Part shown: in pieces, positions 1-8,822 of the stretch
Layout: every line of letters starts with the position of its first letter
Position numbering within the stretch: position 1 is the stretch's first letter
Source of the DNA: Streptomyces sp. NBC_00659
GTDB taxonomy: Bacteria > Actinomycetota > Actinomycetes > Streptomycetales > Streptomycetaceae
Direction of reading: 5' to 3'
Assembly (NCBI RefSeq): GCF_036226925.1
Contig: NZ_CP109031.1
Span: 4,774,001-4,838,000, forward strand
Length of the DNA stretch: 64,000 nt
Notes under the pieces: generated by a model
What the model saw: the letters and a program-made list of their open reading frames with translations, nothing else
The model's database searches: none
Told to the model about the DNA's origin: nothing
Translations under genes and position numbers: made by a program

Positions 1-1
1 C

Positions 2-547
2 TTCGACCCGGACCGGGGCGTGCAGTTCCCGACCTTCGCGATGCCGACGGTCGTCGGCGAGATCAAGCGGTACTTCCGTGACAACGTTCGCACGGTCCAC
101 GTACCGCGCCGGCTGCACGAGCTGTGGGTGCAGGTGAACAGCGCGACCGAGGACCTGACGACCGCTTTCGGGCGCTCGCCCACCACCGCGGAGATCGCCG
201 AACGGCTGCGCATCACCGAGGAGGAGGTGCTCTCCTGCATCGAGGCCGGACGGTCGTACCACGCGACCTCCCTCGAAGCGGCCCAGGAGGGCGACGGACT
301 GCCGGGGCTGCTCGACCGGCTCGGATACGAGGACCCCGCGCTCGACGGAGTCGAACACCGGGACCTCGTGAGGCATCTGCTCGTACAGCTGCCCGAACGC
401 GAGCAGCGGATCCTGCTCCTCCGCTACTACAGCAACCTCACCCAGTCACAGATCAGCGCCGAGCTGGGTGTTTCCCAGATGCATGTGTCAAGGCTCCTCG
501 CCCGTAGCTTCGCGCGGCTTCGATCCGCAAACAGGATCGAGGCGTAA
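2..547 (+). CDS. SigB/SigF/SigG-type RNA polymerase sigma factor (5' end outside window)
   Basis: C-terminal 181 residues of a stress/development-type sigma-70 factor; the N-terminus and most of region 2 lie before the window. The visible frame opens with the end of region 2 ([20 protein letters not shown]), then region 3 with a helix-turn-helix ([13 protein letters not shown]). Region 4 has the recognition helix [18 protein letters not shown], which binds the -35 element. The complete gene starting at 792 is a close paralogue with the same landmarks. S. coelicolor has adjacent sigF and sigN genes, so these two may correspond, but I cannot say which is which. Factors of this class are normally controlled by RsbW-type anti-sigma ATPases; none is adjacent here. 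Confidence 0.93.
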   Translation, partial: FDPDRGVQFPTFAMPTVVGEIKRYFRDNVRTVHVPRRLHELWVQVNSATEDLTTAFGRSPTTAEIAERLRITEEEVLSCIEAGRSYHATSLEAAQEGDGLPGLLDRLGYEDPALDGVEHRDLVRHLLVQLPEREQRILLLRYYSNLTQSQISAELGVSQMHVSRLLARSFARLRSANRIEA

Positions 548-791
548 CCGAAAAGAGCTAATCGCTCAAGGTCGGTTTTTACGTCAGTTCAGAGCTGATT
601 CTCTGTCAGACCCCCTTTTTCCAGGGCTGATCCACCCTCTACATGTCGACAAGTCTCTACAGCGTGTTGCCGACATGTGACATTCTTCCGGGAGCGCGTT
701 TGCCGCGGCCTCGCCTCCGGTATTCAGGTGGAGGCTGCGTTCCTCCGACGGGAGCGACTGCCGCGACCGTCCGCGACCCAAAGGGGGTGGC

Positions 792-1688
792 ATGTCCGCA
801 GATCAGGGCAGCTCGAAGGTGCTCACGCTCACGAAGGGCGACGCAGTGCCCGAGGCGCACGCCGCGCTTCACGATGTCCCTGCCGCCGAGGCCCCGGAAG
901 CCGTTCTGGTCCCCGAATCCTCGGGCGCCATCGACACCCGGACCCTGTCCCGCTCCCTCTTCCTGCGGCTCGCCGCACTCGCCGAGAACAGCCCGGAACG
1001 TGGTTACGTCCGGGACACCCTCATCGAGCTCAACCTCCCGCTCGTCCGGTACGCGGCGGCCCGCTTCCGCTCCCGCAACGAGCCGATGGAGGACATCGTC
1101 CAGGTCGGCACCATCGGCCTGATCAAGGCGATCGACCGCTTCGACTGCGAGCGCGGCGTCGAGTTCCCGACCTTCGCGATGCCGACCGTCGTGGGCGAGA
1201 TCAAGCGGTTCTTCCGCGACACCTCCTGGTCGGTCCGCGTCCCGCGCCGCCTCCAGGAACTGCGGCTGGCCCTCACCAAGACCAGCGACGAGCTCTCGCA
1301 GAAGCTCGACCGCTCTCCGACGGTCGCCGAACTCGCCACCGCTCTCGGGGTGTCCGAGGAGGACGTGGTCGACGGCCTCGCCGTCGGCAACGCGTACACG
1401 GCGTCGTCGCTCGACTCGCCCGCTCCCGAGGACGACGGCGGCGAGGGCTCCCTCGCGGACCGCCTCGGCTACGAGGACACCGCGCTGGAGGGCGTGGAGT
1501 ACCGCGAGTCGCTCAAGCCGCTGCTCGCCAAGCTGCCGCCCCGCGAGCGCCGCATCATCATGCTGCGCTTCTTCGCCAACATGACCCAGTCGCAGATCGG
1601 CGAGGAGGTCGGCATCTCGCAGATGCACGTCTCCCGTCTGCTCACCCGCACGCTGGCCCAGCTGCGCGAAGGCCTCATCTCCGACTGA
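792..1688 (+). CDS. SigB/SigF/SigG-type RNA polymerase sigma factor
   Basis: 298-residue sigma factor directing RNA polymerase to stress or development promoters. An acidic, poorly conserved N-terminus (about 1-50) precedes region 1.2/2 (about 55-145, with [21 protein letters not shown] and [20 protein letters not shown]). Region 3 follows (about 150-215, [18 protein letters not shown]) and then region 4 (about 235-292, [21 protein letters not shown]). ATG at 792 has a strong ribosome site (AAGGGGG at 781-787). The length suits the family. It follows the preceding sigma gene after 244 bp in which I find no clear terminator or recognisable SigF-type promoter. The high similarity of the two proteins points to an old tandem duplication. 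Confidence 0.95.
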   Translation: MSADQGSSKVLTLTKGDAVPEAHAALHDVPAAEAPEAVLVPESSGAIDTRTLSRSLFLRLAALAENSPERGYVRDTLIELNLPLVRYAAARFRSRNEPMEDIVQVGTIGLIKAIDRFDCERGVEFPTFAMPTVVGEIKRFFRDTSWSVRVPRRLQELRLALTKTSDELSQKLDRSPTVAELATALGVSEEDVVDGLAVGNAYTASSLDSPAPEDDGGEGSLADRLGYEDTALEGVEYRESLKPLLAKLPPRERRIIMLRFFANMTQSQIGEEVGISQMHVSRLLTRTLAQLREGLISD

Positions 1689-1738
1689 CCGTCCCCCGCA
1701 GGGTTCATAATTGACGGATCGTCAGCCACACTGGCGCG

Positions 1739-2599
1739 ATGCGTCACGGGTCGACAAACGGTCGCCGAGGTGTCCTGGTGAGTACCTCGGCGGCCGTGCT
1801 GTGTCTGGGCGGGGTACTGGCCGCGTGCGGGAGCGGCGGGAGTGGCGGCGGGTACGCCGCCGTCGGGGCCGCGGACGGCTCCCCACGGGCTTCGGGGGCG
1901 GTGGTGGCGCCTTCGGGCGAGGTCTCCCTGGCGCCCCTGGACGGTTCGGCCGACGGTGGCTCCAACGCGGCCGGGAGCAAGGTGAGTTCAGGATCCGGGA
2001 GCGGAACGTCGGCCACCGGTCCGGGCGGCGCCTCGTCCGAGAGCGCGGGCGACCCCGGCGGCTCGGACGGTTCGGCGGCCGGTCCCGCCGACTCGGGAGG
2101 GCCGCAGGCCGGCAAGGGCGGTTCCGGGGCCGGGACAGGCGCTGCGGGAGGTGCGGGAGGTACGGGACCCGGCACCGGTGGCGGGTCCTCTTCGTCCTCC
2201 GGTTCGTCGTCCGGTGGTGACTCCGGCCGTACGGGCGGGAGTTCGGGCAGTTCGTCCGCGCCGCCCGCCCCCGGCCCGACGGTGAGCGCCGGGCCCGCCG
2301 TCCTCTCCGTGAGCGATCCCTCGCGCGCGGCCACCGATCAGCGGTGGTGCGAGAAGGTGACCGTCTCCTTCAGCAACACCGGTGGTACGGCGGTGCGTTC
2401 GGGCACGGTGACCTTCGGTACGCACATCATCGGGGCGCTCGGGATCGACTGGGCGACGATCCGCTCGGCCGAGACCCTTCCGGCGCCGATCGCGGCCGGC
2501 GCGAAGAAGAGCGGGACCTGGACGGTGTGCGTCGACGCCTGGCGGGTGCCGCTGGGCATGCACATCGAGACGCAGGACGTGTCCGTCCGGTGGGAGTAG
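1739..2599 (+). CDS. Gly/Ser-rich secreted lipoprotein of unknown function
   Basis: 286 residues. A positively charged N-terminus and hydrophobic stretch end in a lipobox (LAAC, Cys30), so the mature protein should be anchored to the outer face of the membrane. Residues about 31-175 are almost entirely Gly, Ser, Ala, Pro and Thr, a flexible linker. The last 105 residues (from about 180, PGPTVSAGPAVLSV) look like a compact all-beta domain with two cysteines (RWCEKV and WTVCVD) that could form one disulfide. I do not recognise the family. There is no clear Shine-Dalgarno before ATG 1739, so a leaderless start is possible. Confidence 0.8.
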   Translation: MRHGSTNGRRGVLVSTSAAVLCLGGVLAACGSGGSGGGYAAVGAADGSPRASGAVVAPSGEVSLAPLDGSADGGSNAAGSKVSSGSGSGTSATGPGGASSESAGDPGGSDGSAAGPADSGGPQAGKGGSGAGTGAAGGAGGTGPGTGGGSSSSSGSSSGGDSGRTGGSSGSSSAPPAPGPTVSAGPAVLSVSDPSRAATDQRWCEKVTVSFSNTGGTAVRSGTVTFGTHIIGALGIDWATIRSAETLPAPIAAGAKKSGTWTVCVDAWRVPLGMHIETQDVSVRWE

Positions 2600-2797
2600 G
2601 GGGCGTGGCCCTGCCGGGTCACGCTGCCCCGCTCACTCGCCGGCCACGCCCGGCCGTACGGTTCCGCTCGGTTCTGTACGGTTCCGCTCAACTACCGGTC
2701 CCGCCCGGGTCGTACGGTCCCGCATGCCCGACGGTCCGGCCGGGCCGCGCGGTCCCGCCCGACTACCGGTCCCGCCCGGCTGTACGGTCCCGCGGGA

Positions 2798-2995
2798 TCA
2801 CATGAAGGCGAGCCAGGCCACCGCGGCGACGACCGCGACGGCGAGGACGACGCCGACGATCAGGCCCACGCGGGGACCCGCGGGAGCGGCCGCCTGCTGC
2901 TGCCGGCCCTGGGGGGCCTCGTCGACGAACGCACGGAACATCTGAGTGCTGCCCGCGGGGTCGTAGTTGCCCTCGGGGCCCTGGGTGTTTGCCAT
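2798..2995 (-). CDS. Small single-span membrane protein, hypothetical
   Basis: 65 residues starting MANTQGPEGNYDPAGSTQMF; an upstream in-frame Met at 3031 is less likely because the extra residues are low-complexity. The first 40 residues are polar, and residues about 43-64 form one transmembrane helix (VGLIVGVVLAVAVVAAVAWL) ending the protein, so it is probably a tail-anchored type. No enzymatic motif is seen. The gene stands alone, convergent with the lipoprotein gene. Confidence 0.7.
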   Translation of the reverse strand: MANTQGPEGNYDPAGSTQMFRAFVDEAPQGRQQQAAAPAGPRVGLIVGVVLAVAVVAAVAWLAFM

Positions 2996-3118
2996 AGGCC
3001 GGACCCTAGCGAATGCGCGCGGGCTGCCCAAGTGCCGGGTTGCCGTTCACACCGATCGTGACGCGTCCGCACACCGCCCCCGACCAGGACGCACACCGGC
3101 GCGCGCCACCTCTTCACC

Positions 3119-3170
3119 CGACGTCCGTCCCCGACGTCCGTCCCCGACGTCCGTCCCCGACGTCCGTCCT
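3119..3170. repeat. 13-bp tandem repeat, four copies
   Basis: Unit CGACGTCCGTCCC occurs at 3119-3131, 3132-3144, 3145-3157 and, with one change, 3158-3170, followed by diverging CCAG-rich copies to about 3210. It lies in the 397-bp gap between the small membrane gene and the MarR gene. I see no open frame with coding character in this gap. Confidence 0.9.
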
Positions 3171-3335
3171 GGACGCCCAGCCCAGAGGCCCAGCCCAGAC
3201 GTCCACCCCCGGCAACCACCCCCGTCCGGAGAACCCCACCCCCTTCCATCCATCCGTCCGTCACTCCCACCTGCACGTTTCCGTTCGCCAACACTTGCCT
3301 TTGCCAACTTTTTATCCCTGAAGCCCCGAATTCGT

Positions 3336-3377
3336 TTGCCTGCGGCAACCAACTTCTTTATGGTTGCCCTAAGCAAC
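3336..3377 (+). promoter_or_regulatory. Two palindromes, probable MarR operator sites
   Basis: TTGCCTGCGGCAA (3336-3348) is a perfect inverted repeat with a 3-base spacer. GTTGCCCTAAGCAAC (3363-3377) has perfect 5-base arms and a 5-base spacer. Both carry the TTGC/GCAA core, lie 15 bp apart and sit just upstream of the ribosome site (GGGGAGGTG, 3382-3390) of the MarR gene. Autoregulation by the adjacent MarR protein, controlling the whole operon, is the simplest reading. That is inferred from position and symmetry only. Confidence 0.6.
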
Positions 3378-3392
3378 GAATGGGGAGGTGCG

Positions 3393-3899
3393 ATGGCCGG
3401 GCAGGCGCAGTACGAGGAACTGGCTCGTCAGCTCAGCGCCATCGGCGCCGTGAAACGGGGGATGGGACGGATCCTGCCGCCCGACTGCCCGGCGGGCTCC
3501 GCCGCCGTGCTCACGCTGCTCGGCCGGTACGGCGAAATGCGGATGAGCCGGCTCGCGGAGCTGCTGTCCGTGGACATGTCGGTGACCAGCCGCCATGTCG
3601 CGCACGTCGCCGACCGGGGCTGGATCGAACGGTTCCCCGACCCGGCCGACAAGCGCTCACGCATCCTGCGCCTCACCGCGGCCGGGCACGCCCAGCTCGA
3701 CGAGCTGTCCCTGCGCACGTCGCGACTGCTCTCCGACCGGCTGAGCCACTGGTCCGACGACGAGGTCGGACTGCTCATCGAGCTGATGGGCCGGCTGCGC
3801 GAGAGCTTCGGCGACTGCCGCTCCCCGCAGTGGTCCCACGCGCACCCTCCCCCGTACGCAACAGACGTTTCAGAACCGACCACCCGTACACCCGCGTAA
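3393..3899 (+). CDS. MarR-family transcriptional regulator
   Basis: 168-residue winged-helix regulator. The MarR core is clear: dimerisation helix at about 5-25, the winged helix-turn-helix at about 50-105 (RMSRLAELLSVDMSVTSRHV recognition region, then the wing with DKRSRILRLT), and C-terminal dimer helices. ATG 3393 is preceded by GGGGAGGTG; longer in-frame extensions lack a ribosome site. It lies 21 bp upstream of the MFS exporter gene, which fits an efflux repressor that releases DNA when it binds a transported compound. The palindromes at 3336-3377 are the likely operators. Confidence 0.93.
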   Translation: MAGQAQYEELARQLSAIGAVKRGMGRILPPDCPAGSAAVLTLLGRYGEMRMSRLAELLSVDMSVTSRHVAHVADRGWIERFPDPADKRSRILRLTAAGHAQLDELSLRTSRLLSDRLSHWSDDEVGLLIELMGRLRESFGDCRSPQWSHAHPPPYATDVSEPTTRTPA

Positions 3900-3920
3900 A
3901 TACGTAAGAAAAGGAAGCCC

Positions 3921-6449
3921 ATGGCAACGACCACACCATCCGGTGTGCGGGGCTCTCACGCCAAGCACGGAAGCGCCGACGGCGCTCCGATGACGCACCG
4001 GCAGATCATGGAGGCGCTCTCCGGGCTGCTGCTCGGCATGTTCGTCGCGATCCTGTCGTCGACGATCGTCACCAACGCGCTCCCCGAGATCATCGGCGAC
4101 CTGGGCGGCGGCCAGTCCGCCTACACCTGGGTCGTCACGGCCTCACTGCTGGCCATGACCGCGACCACGCCCCTGTGGGGCAAGCTCTCCGATCTGTACA
4201 GCAAGAAGGCGCTCGTACAGATAGCTCTCATCATCTACGTGCTGGGATCGGCCGCCGCCGGGCTGTCCCAGAACCCCGGCATGCTCATCGCCTGCCGCGT
4301 GGTCCAGGGCATCGGCGTCGGCGGTCTGTCCGCCCTGGCGCAGATCGTGATGGCCGCGATGATCTCCCCGCGCGAGCGCGGTCGCTACTCCGGATACCTG
4401 GGCGCGACGTTCGCCGTCGCAACCGTCGGCGGTCCGCTGCTCGGCGGTGTCATCACCGACACGAGCTGGCTCGGCTGGCGCTGGTGCTTCTACGTCGGTG
4501 TGCCGTTCGCGGTCATCGCGCTGATCGTGCTCCAGAAGACCCTGCACCTGCCCGTCGTGAAGCGGGACGTGAAGGTCGACTGGGCCGGCGCGTTCTTCAT
4601 CTCCGCCGCGGTCTCGCTGCTGCTGGTCTGGGTCACCTTCGCGGGTGACAAGTACGACTGGGTCTCGTGGCAGACGTACACGATGGTCGCCGGCGCGATC
4701 GTCCTCGGTGCGCTGTTCGTGCTGGTCGAGTCCAGGGCGAGCGAGCCGATCATCCCGCTGCGGCTGTTCCGCAACCGCACCATCACCCTCTCCTCCCTCG
4801 CGTCGCTGTTCGTCGGTGTCGCGATGTTCACCGGCACGGTCTTCTTCAGCCAGTACTTCCAGCTGGCGCGGGACAAGTCCCCGACGATGTCGGGCGTCAT
4901 GACGATCCCGATGATCGGTGGCCTGTTCATCTCCTCCACGGTCTCCGGCCAGGTCATCACCAAGACCGGACGGTGGAAGTACTGGCTCGTCAGCGGCGGC
5001 TTCCTGGTCACCGCGGGCCTCGGCCTGCTCGGCACGATCCGCTACGACACGGCCTACTGGCACATCGCGATCTTCATGGCGCTGCTGGGCCTCGGCATCG
5101 GCATGATGATGCAGAACCTGGTGCTCTCCACGCAGAACCAGGTGGCCCCGGCCGACCTCGGCTCGGCCAGTTCCACGGTGACGTTCTTCCGTTCCCTCGG
5201 CGGTGCGATCGGTGTCTCCGCGCTCGGCGCGGTCATGGCCAACCGGATCACCGACTACGTGAAGGACGGACTGACCGACCTCGGCCCCAAGTACGCGGCC
5301 CTGGGCTCGGGTTCGGACTCCAGCATCCCGGACATGGACAAGCTGCCCGCGCCGCTGCGCACCGTGATGGAGAGCGCGTACGGCCACGGCATCGCGGACG
5401 TCTTCCTGATCGCGGCCGGCATGGCGCTGATCGCCTTCCTCATCGTGCTGTTCATCAAGGAGGTCCCGCTGCGGACGTCCGGCGCGCTGGCGCAGGCCGC
5501 CGCGGAGAAGTCCGGGGAACCGGTCACCGAGGCGCCCGTCGCCGAGGCCGTCGAGGCCGCGGCCACCGCGGCCCTCGCCCCGGCCGTCGACACCACCGAA
5601 GCCGCCTTCGGGACCGCCCCCGAAGGCGCACAGCGGCTCGCCGGCGTCGCCACCGCGACGAAGGAGGGCATCCCCCGGCCCGCGTCCGGCGGCATCAGGG
5701 TGCACGGTCAGGTCCGCGGCGCCGAGAGCGCGCCCGTGCCGCAGGCCGCGGTCACGCTGATCTCACCGGCGGGACGCCAGCTCGGCCGCTCGGTCGCACA
5801 GGCGGACGGCTCTTACACCCTCGACGCGCCCGGTGTGGGCTCGTACGTCCTGATCGCCTCCGCCGACGGCTTCCAGCCGCAGGCCTCGACGATCGTCGTG
5901 AACGACGAGCCGCTCGCGTACGACATCCTGCTGAGCGGCACCAGCGGGCTGAGCGGTGTCGTCCGGGCCAGCGAGGGCGCCTCCCCGGTCAAGGACGCGA
6001 TGGTCGTCGTGACCGACGTCCGCGGAGATGTCCTGGCCACCGGAACCACCGGTGAGCAGGGCGAGTTCGCGTTCGCCGAGCTGGTGCCCGGCGTCGTGAC
6101 GGTCGCGGTGAACGCCGCCGGCCACCGGCCGCGGGCCCTGCCCGTCGAGGTCGGCGGCACCGGGGTCACCCGGATCGAGGTCGACCTCGACTCGGGAGCC
6201 CAGCTCCAGGGTGTCGTACGGGCGCCGCACGGCCCGCTGTCGGACGCCCGCGTGACGTTGGTGGACGCGGCCGGAAACGTGGTCGGCACGGCCAGGACCG
6301 GCGGCGACGGCGCGTACGCCTTCACCGATCTGGACGGCGGCGAGTACACCGTCATCGCGGCGGGCTACCCGCCGGTGGCGACCGCGCTGACCGTCGGCGG
6401 CCGTGGAGTGGACGACCACGACATCGAACTCGCCCACCCCGGCGAGTAG
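3921..6449 (+). CDS. MFS drug exporter (DHA2/EmrB type) fused to three carboxypeptidase-regulatory-like domains
   Basis: 842 residues. Positions about 25-515 are a 14-helix drug:proton antiporter of the DHA2 family, with loop motif LWGKLSDLYSKK and helix motif C region GPLLGGVITD. A linker rich in Ala and Glu (about 515-590) leads to three beta-sandwich repeats of the CarboxypepD_reg/CnaB type (about 592-675, 676-757 and 758-840). Each ends in a motif like ADGSYTLDAPGVGSY or GDGAYAFTDLDGGEY. Ordinary exporters of this family are about 480-530 residues, so the tail is an addition. With 14 helices the tail should face the cytoplasm, which is unusual for this fold. ATG follows an AAGGAAG ribosome site. 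The neighbouring YceI protein carries the same fold at its N-terminus. Confidence 0.93.
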   Translation: MATTTPSGVRGSHAKHGSADGAPMTHRQIMEALSGLLLGMFVAILSSTIVTNALPEIIGDLGGGQSAYTWVVTASLLAMTATTPLWGKLSDLYSKKALVQIALIIYVLGSAAAGLSQNPGMLIACRVVQGIGVGGLSALAQIVMAAMISPRERGRYSGYLGATFAVATVGGPLLGGVITDTSWLGWRWCFYVGVPFAVIALIVLQKTLHLPVVKRDVKVDWAGAFFISAAVSLLLVWVTFAGDKYDWVSWQTYTMVAGAIVLGALFVLVESRASEPIIPLRLFRNRTITLSSLASLFVGVAMFTGTVFFSQYFQLARDKSPTMSGVMTIPMIGGLFISSTVSGQVITKTGRWKYWLVSGGFLVTAGLGLLGTIRYDTAYWHIAIFMALLGLGIGMMMQNLVLSTQNQVAPADLGSASSTVTFFRSLGGAIGVSALGAVMANRITDYVKDGLTDLGPKYAALGSGSDSSIPDMDKLPAPLRTVMESAYGHGIADVFLIAAGMALIAFLIVLFIKEVPLRTSGALAQAAAEKSGEPVTEAPVAEAVEAAATAALAPAVDTTEAAFGTAPEGAQRLAGVATATKEGIPRPASGGIRVHGQVRGAESAPVPQAAVTLISPAGRQLGRSVAQADGSYTLDAPGVGSYVLIASADGFQPQASTIVVNDEPLAYDILLSGTSGLSGVVRASEGASPVKDAMVVVTDVRGDVLATGTTGEQGEFAFAELVPGVVTVAVNAAGHRPRALPVEVGGTGVTRIEVDLDSGAQLQGVVRAPHGPLSDARVTLVDAAGNVVGTARTGGDGAYAFTDLDGGEYTVIAAGYPPVATALTVGGRGVDDHDIELAHPGE

Positions 6450-6457
6450 TCCGAGCC

Positions 6458-6515
6458 CCGGCCCGTGGGGATGCGCGCACTCTGAGCGGAGGTGCGCCCC
6501 CCACGGGCCGGTTTT
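6458..6515 (+). terminator. Stem-loop between MFS and YceI genes
   Basis: CCGGCCCGTGGGG (6458-6470) pairs perfectly with CCCCACGGGCCGG (6499-6511), with an inner GCGCAC/GTGCGC pair, followed by TTTT (6512-6515). It looks like an intrinsic terminator or attenuator that would reduce read-through from the exporter into the YceI gene. Confidence 0.75.
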
Positions 6516-6543
6516 CATTGGTTCATCGCAAGGAGTTACTGCC

Positions 6544-7365
6544 ATGGGACTGACCGCGAAGATCCGCACCCGGGACGGATGGGCCGTCTCGCACGCGGTC
6601 GTCACGGTGACCGACTCGACCGGCACCCAGGTGCTGCGGGCCGAGGCGGGCACCGACGGAACCGTGCACGACACCACGAGCCTCGTGCCGGGCGCCTACA
6701 CGGTGATCGTGACCGCGCTCGGGTACGCGCCCGCCGCCTCGGGCGCCATCGTCACGGCGGCCGGCCGTGCCGAGGTCGGCCAGGTGACACTGGCCCGCCG
6801 GGGCGGCACCGAACTGCCCCCGCCGGGTCCGTGGACCATCGACCCGGCGCACTCCTCCGTCGGCGTGGTCGCCCAGCACCTGGGCATCTCCAGCGTGCAC
6901 GGCCGCTTCACGGACTTCGCGGGCCGCATCGAGATCGCCCCCGGCGACGTGACCGCCTCCCGCGTCGAGGCGACGATCACGGCCGCCTCCATCGACACCG
7001 GCAACGGCACCCGCGACGGACATCTGAGGTCGCCGGACTTCCTGGACACCGGGAAGCACCCGCTGATCACCTACCGCTCGACGGGCCTGACACCGGCCGG
7101 CTCCGACCGCTGGACCGTGCACGGCGAGCTCACCCTGCACGGTGTCGTCCGTCCCGTCGACCTCGACCTCGCCCACCTCGGCACCGGCGCCGACCCCTGG
7201 GGCGGCACCCGCGCCGCCTTCCGGGCGGGGGCCGACCTCCACCGCGAGGACTTCGCGCTCCACTACAACCAGATCGTCCAGGCGGGCATCTCCGCCATCG
7301 GCACGACCCTGAGGGTGGAACTCGACATCCAGGCCGTGCAGGGCGAGTCGCTGCCGGCCGCCTGA
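6544..7365 (+). CDS. YceI-family protein with N-terminal carboxypeptidase-regulatory-like domain
   Basis: 273 residues. Positions about 3-85 form one CarboxypepD_reg/CnaB-like beta-sandwich (GWAVSHAVVTVTDSTGTQ to PGAYTVIVTALGY). Positions about 98-268 are a YceI domain (WTIDPAHSSVGVVAQHLGIS, HLRSPDFLDTGKHPLITY, FGLHYN-like end), a lipocalin-like barrel that binds polyisoprenoids in known members. No signal peptide is seen, unlike E. coli YceI. ATG 6544 has AAGGAG at 6530-6535. The beta-sandwich it shares with the adjacent exporter suggests the two products act together. Confidence 0.92.
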   Translation: MGLTAKIRTRDGWAVSHAVVTVTDSTGTQVLRAEAGTDGTVHDTTSLVPGAYTVIVTALGYAPAASGAIVTAAGRAEVGQVTLARRGGTELPPPGPWTIDPAHSSVGVVAQHLGISSVHGRFTDFAGRIEIAPGDVTASRVEATITAASIDTGNGTRDGHLRSPDFLDTGKHPLITYRSTGLTPAGSDRWTVHGELTLHGVVRPVDLDLAHLGTGADPWGGTRAAFRAGADLHREDFALHYNQIVQAGISAIGTTLRVELDIQAVQGESLPAA

Positions 7366-7372
7366 GCCCCGC

Positions 7373-8095
7373 TCACGCGCCCTCGCCGGCGTCGACGATC
7401 CGTCGGGCCAGGTCACGGAGCTTGACGTTCTCCCGCTGGGAGGTGCGCACGAGGCTGGCGAACGCCTCGGACGCGTCGATGTCGAGCCGCTCCATGAGGA
7501 TGCCCGTGGCCTGCCCGATCAGATCCCGGGTGCGCATCGCCTCGGTGAGCTGCTCGCGCAGGGTGGCCGAGTCCAGCGCGATACCGACGTGCGCGGTGAA
7601 CAACCGCCCTATGCGGGTGGCCGACTCGTCGAAGGCGCGGGGCTCCCGCGCGTACGCCGTCAGGACGGTCAGCCGGCGCCGGTCGGCACGCAGCCGCAGC
7701 GACAGCACCGACCGCAGCCCGAGACCCGACAGCGCGAGATCCCCGTCCTCCGCGGCGGCGTCCTCGATCCGGGCCACCGGCGCCGTCCACAGCCGGTTCA
7801 GGTACGGGTGATGCTCACGGCCCGCGCTCAGGGCGTCGGCGGAACGGACGACCTCGTCCGTCCAGGCCAGCGTCTGCCGGTGGGCCTTGGGCTCGATGAC
7901 GGAGATCCCGGCGTACTCGACACCTGGCAGGATGCGCACGGCCAGCCGGACGGCGGTACGCAGGGTGGCATGGGGACTCGAGGTCTCGTGCAACTGCTGA
8001 GCGGCGGCCGTGAGGCCTTCGGCCAGCTCGAAACCCGTATCAGAACGAGACAATTCGGAAAACTCAGACGCAGCCACCACGAACCTCTTCGGCAT
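7373..8095 (-). CDS. GAF and ANTAR domain antitermination regulator
   Basis: About 240 residues. A GAF sensor domain (about 15-165, with GVEYAGISVIEP and LGLRSVLSLRLRADRR) is followed by a C-terminal ANTAR RNA-binding domain (about 175-235, LTEAMRTRDLIGQATGILMERL). ANTAR proteins bind paired hexaloop RNA hairpins and prevent transcription termination. The start is uncertain: the Met at 8095 (MPKRF) fits the conserved region, but in-frame Mets at 8113 and 8167 are possible and none has a strong ribosome site. Convergent with the YceI gene, 7 bp between stops. Confidence 0.88.
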   Translation of the reverse strand: MPKRFVVAASEFSELSRSDTGFELAEGLTAAAQQLHETSSPHATLRTAVRLAVRILPGVEYAGISVIEPKAHRQTLAWTDEVVRSADALSAGREHHPYLNRLWTAPVARIEDAAAEDGDLALSGLGLRSVLSLRLRADRRRLTVLTAYAREPRAFDESATRIGRLFTAHVGIALDSATLREQLTEAMRTRDLIGQATGILMERLDIDASEAFASLVRTSQRENVKLRDLARRIVDAGEGA

Positions 8096-8249
8096 GCACG
8101 GCCACACGGCCATGCGCAGGAGAGCTCCGCAGCACATTCCCGACTGCGAGCACAGGACGAAGAGCACTTTAGCCGCTTCGATGAGGTCCGGTGCCGCCCG
8201 CCGGCCGAGCCCGCGGGCGATCGCGGGGCACGCGGCCTACGCTGATCGC

Positions 8250-8720
8250 ATGGCAGCCGACATCGCGACGAACACCTCTGTCTCCCTCGACGAGTTGCTG
8301 GACTTCGTACGCCCCCGCCACCGGGCCGTCCTGCTCACCCGCCGCGCCGACGGCGGCCCCCAGGGCTCCCCGCTGACCTGTGGTGTCGACGACTCGGGCC
8401 GCATCGTCCTCTCGACGTACCCCGAGCGTGCCAAGACCCGCAACGCCAAGCGGGACGAACGGGTCAGCCTGATCGTCCTCAGCGACGAGTGGAACGGGCC
8501 CTGGGTCCAGGTCGACGGCACCGCCGAGGTGATCGACTCCCCGGACTCCGTCGAGCCCCTCGTCGAGTACTACCGGAACATCGCCGGTGAGCACCCCGAC
8601 TGGGACGAGTACCGCGAGGCCATGCGCAAGCAGGCCAAGTCGATCATCCGCGTCACCCCCACGCGCTGGGGCCCGGTGGCCACCGGAGGCTTCCCGCCCC
8701 ACCTGGCCCCGCAGGCCTAG
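8250..8720 (+). CDS. PPOX-class F420-dependent oxidoreductase
   Basis: 156 residues of the split-barrel flavin/F420-binding fold (pyridoxamine-phosphate-oxidase-like). Typical features are FVRPRHRAVLLTRRADGGPQ at about 16-35, the substrate/cofactor strand RIVLSTYPERAKTRNAKRDE, and the C-terminal RVTPTRWGPVATGG. Members use reduced F420 or a flavin to reduce small molecules; the substrate here is unknown. ATG 8250 has no ribosome site. A TACGCT -10-like hexamer lies 7 bases before it, so the transcript is probably leaderless. Confidence 0.88.
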   Translation: MAADIATNTSVSLDELLDFVRPRHRAVLLTRRADGGPQGSPLTCGVDDSGRIVLSTYPERAKTRNAKRDERVSLIVLSDEWNGPWVQVDGTAEVIDSPDSVEPLVEYYRNIAGEHPDWDEYREAMRKQAKSIIRVTPTRWGPVATGGFPPHLAPQA

Positions 8721-8764
8721 GAACAGGCGTTTCCTTCGCCCCCTCCGCCCCTACCCGACCCACC

Positions 8765-8813
8765 CTGGGGCTCCGCCCCAGACCCCGCTCCTCAAACGCC
8801 GGAGGGGCTGAAA
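8765..8813 (+). repeat. Common Streptomyces GC-rich intergenic hairpin repeat / terminator
   Basis: CTGGGGCTCCGCCCCAG (8765-8781) is a compact hairpin, followed by the familiar downstream block ending GGAGGGGCTGAAA. This element recurs after genes across Streptomyces genomes and probably ends transcription of the oxidoreductase gene. Confidence 0.75.
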
Positions 8814-8822
8814 CTCACGCCC

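Noticed and set aside
1..1688. Naming the two sigma genes sigF and sigN
   Set aside because: The adjacent pair recalls S. coelicolor, but I cannot decide which gene is which from sequence alone.
3119..3170. Possible CRISPR array
   Set aside because: Units are only 13 bp with no spacers, and no cas genes are present; the same applies to the 15-bp and 23-bp arrays.
4143..5705. Long minus-strand open frame opposite the MFS exporter
   Set aside because: Composition is Arg/Asp/Gly/His-rich, typical of antisense frames in GC-rich genes; the plus strand encodes a clear transporter.
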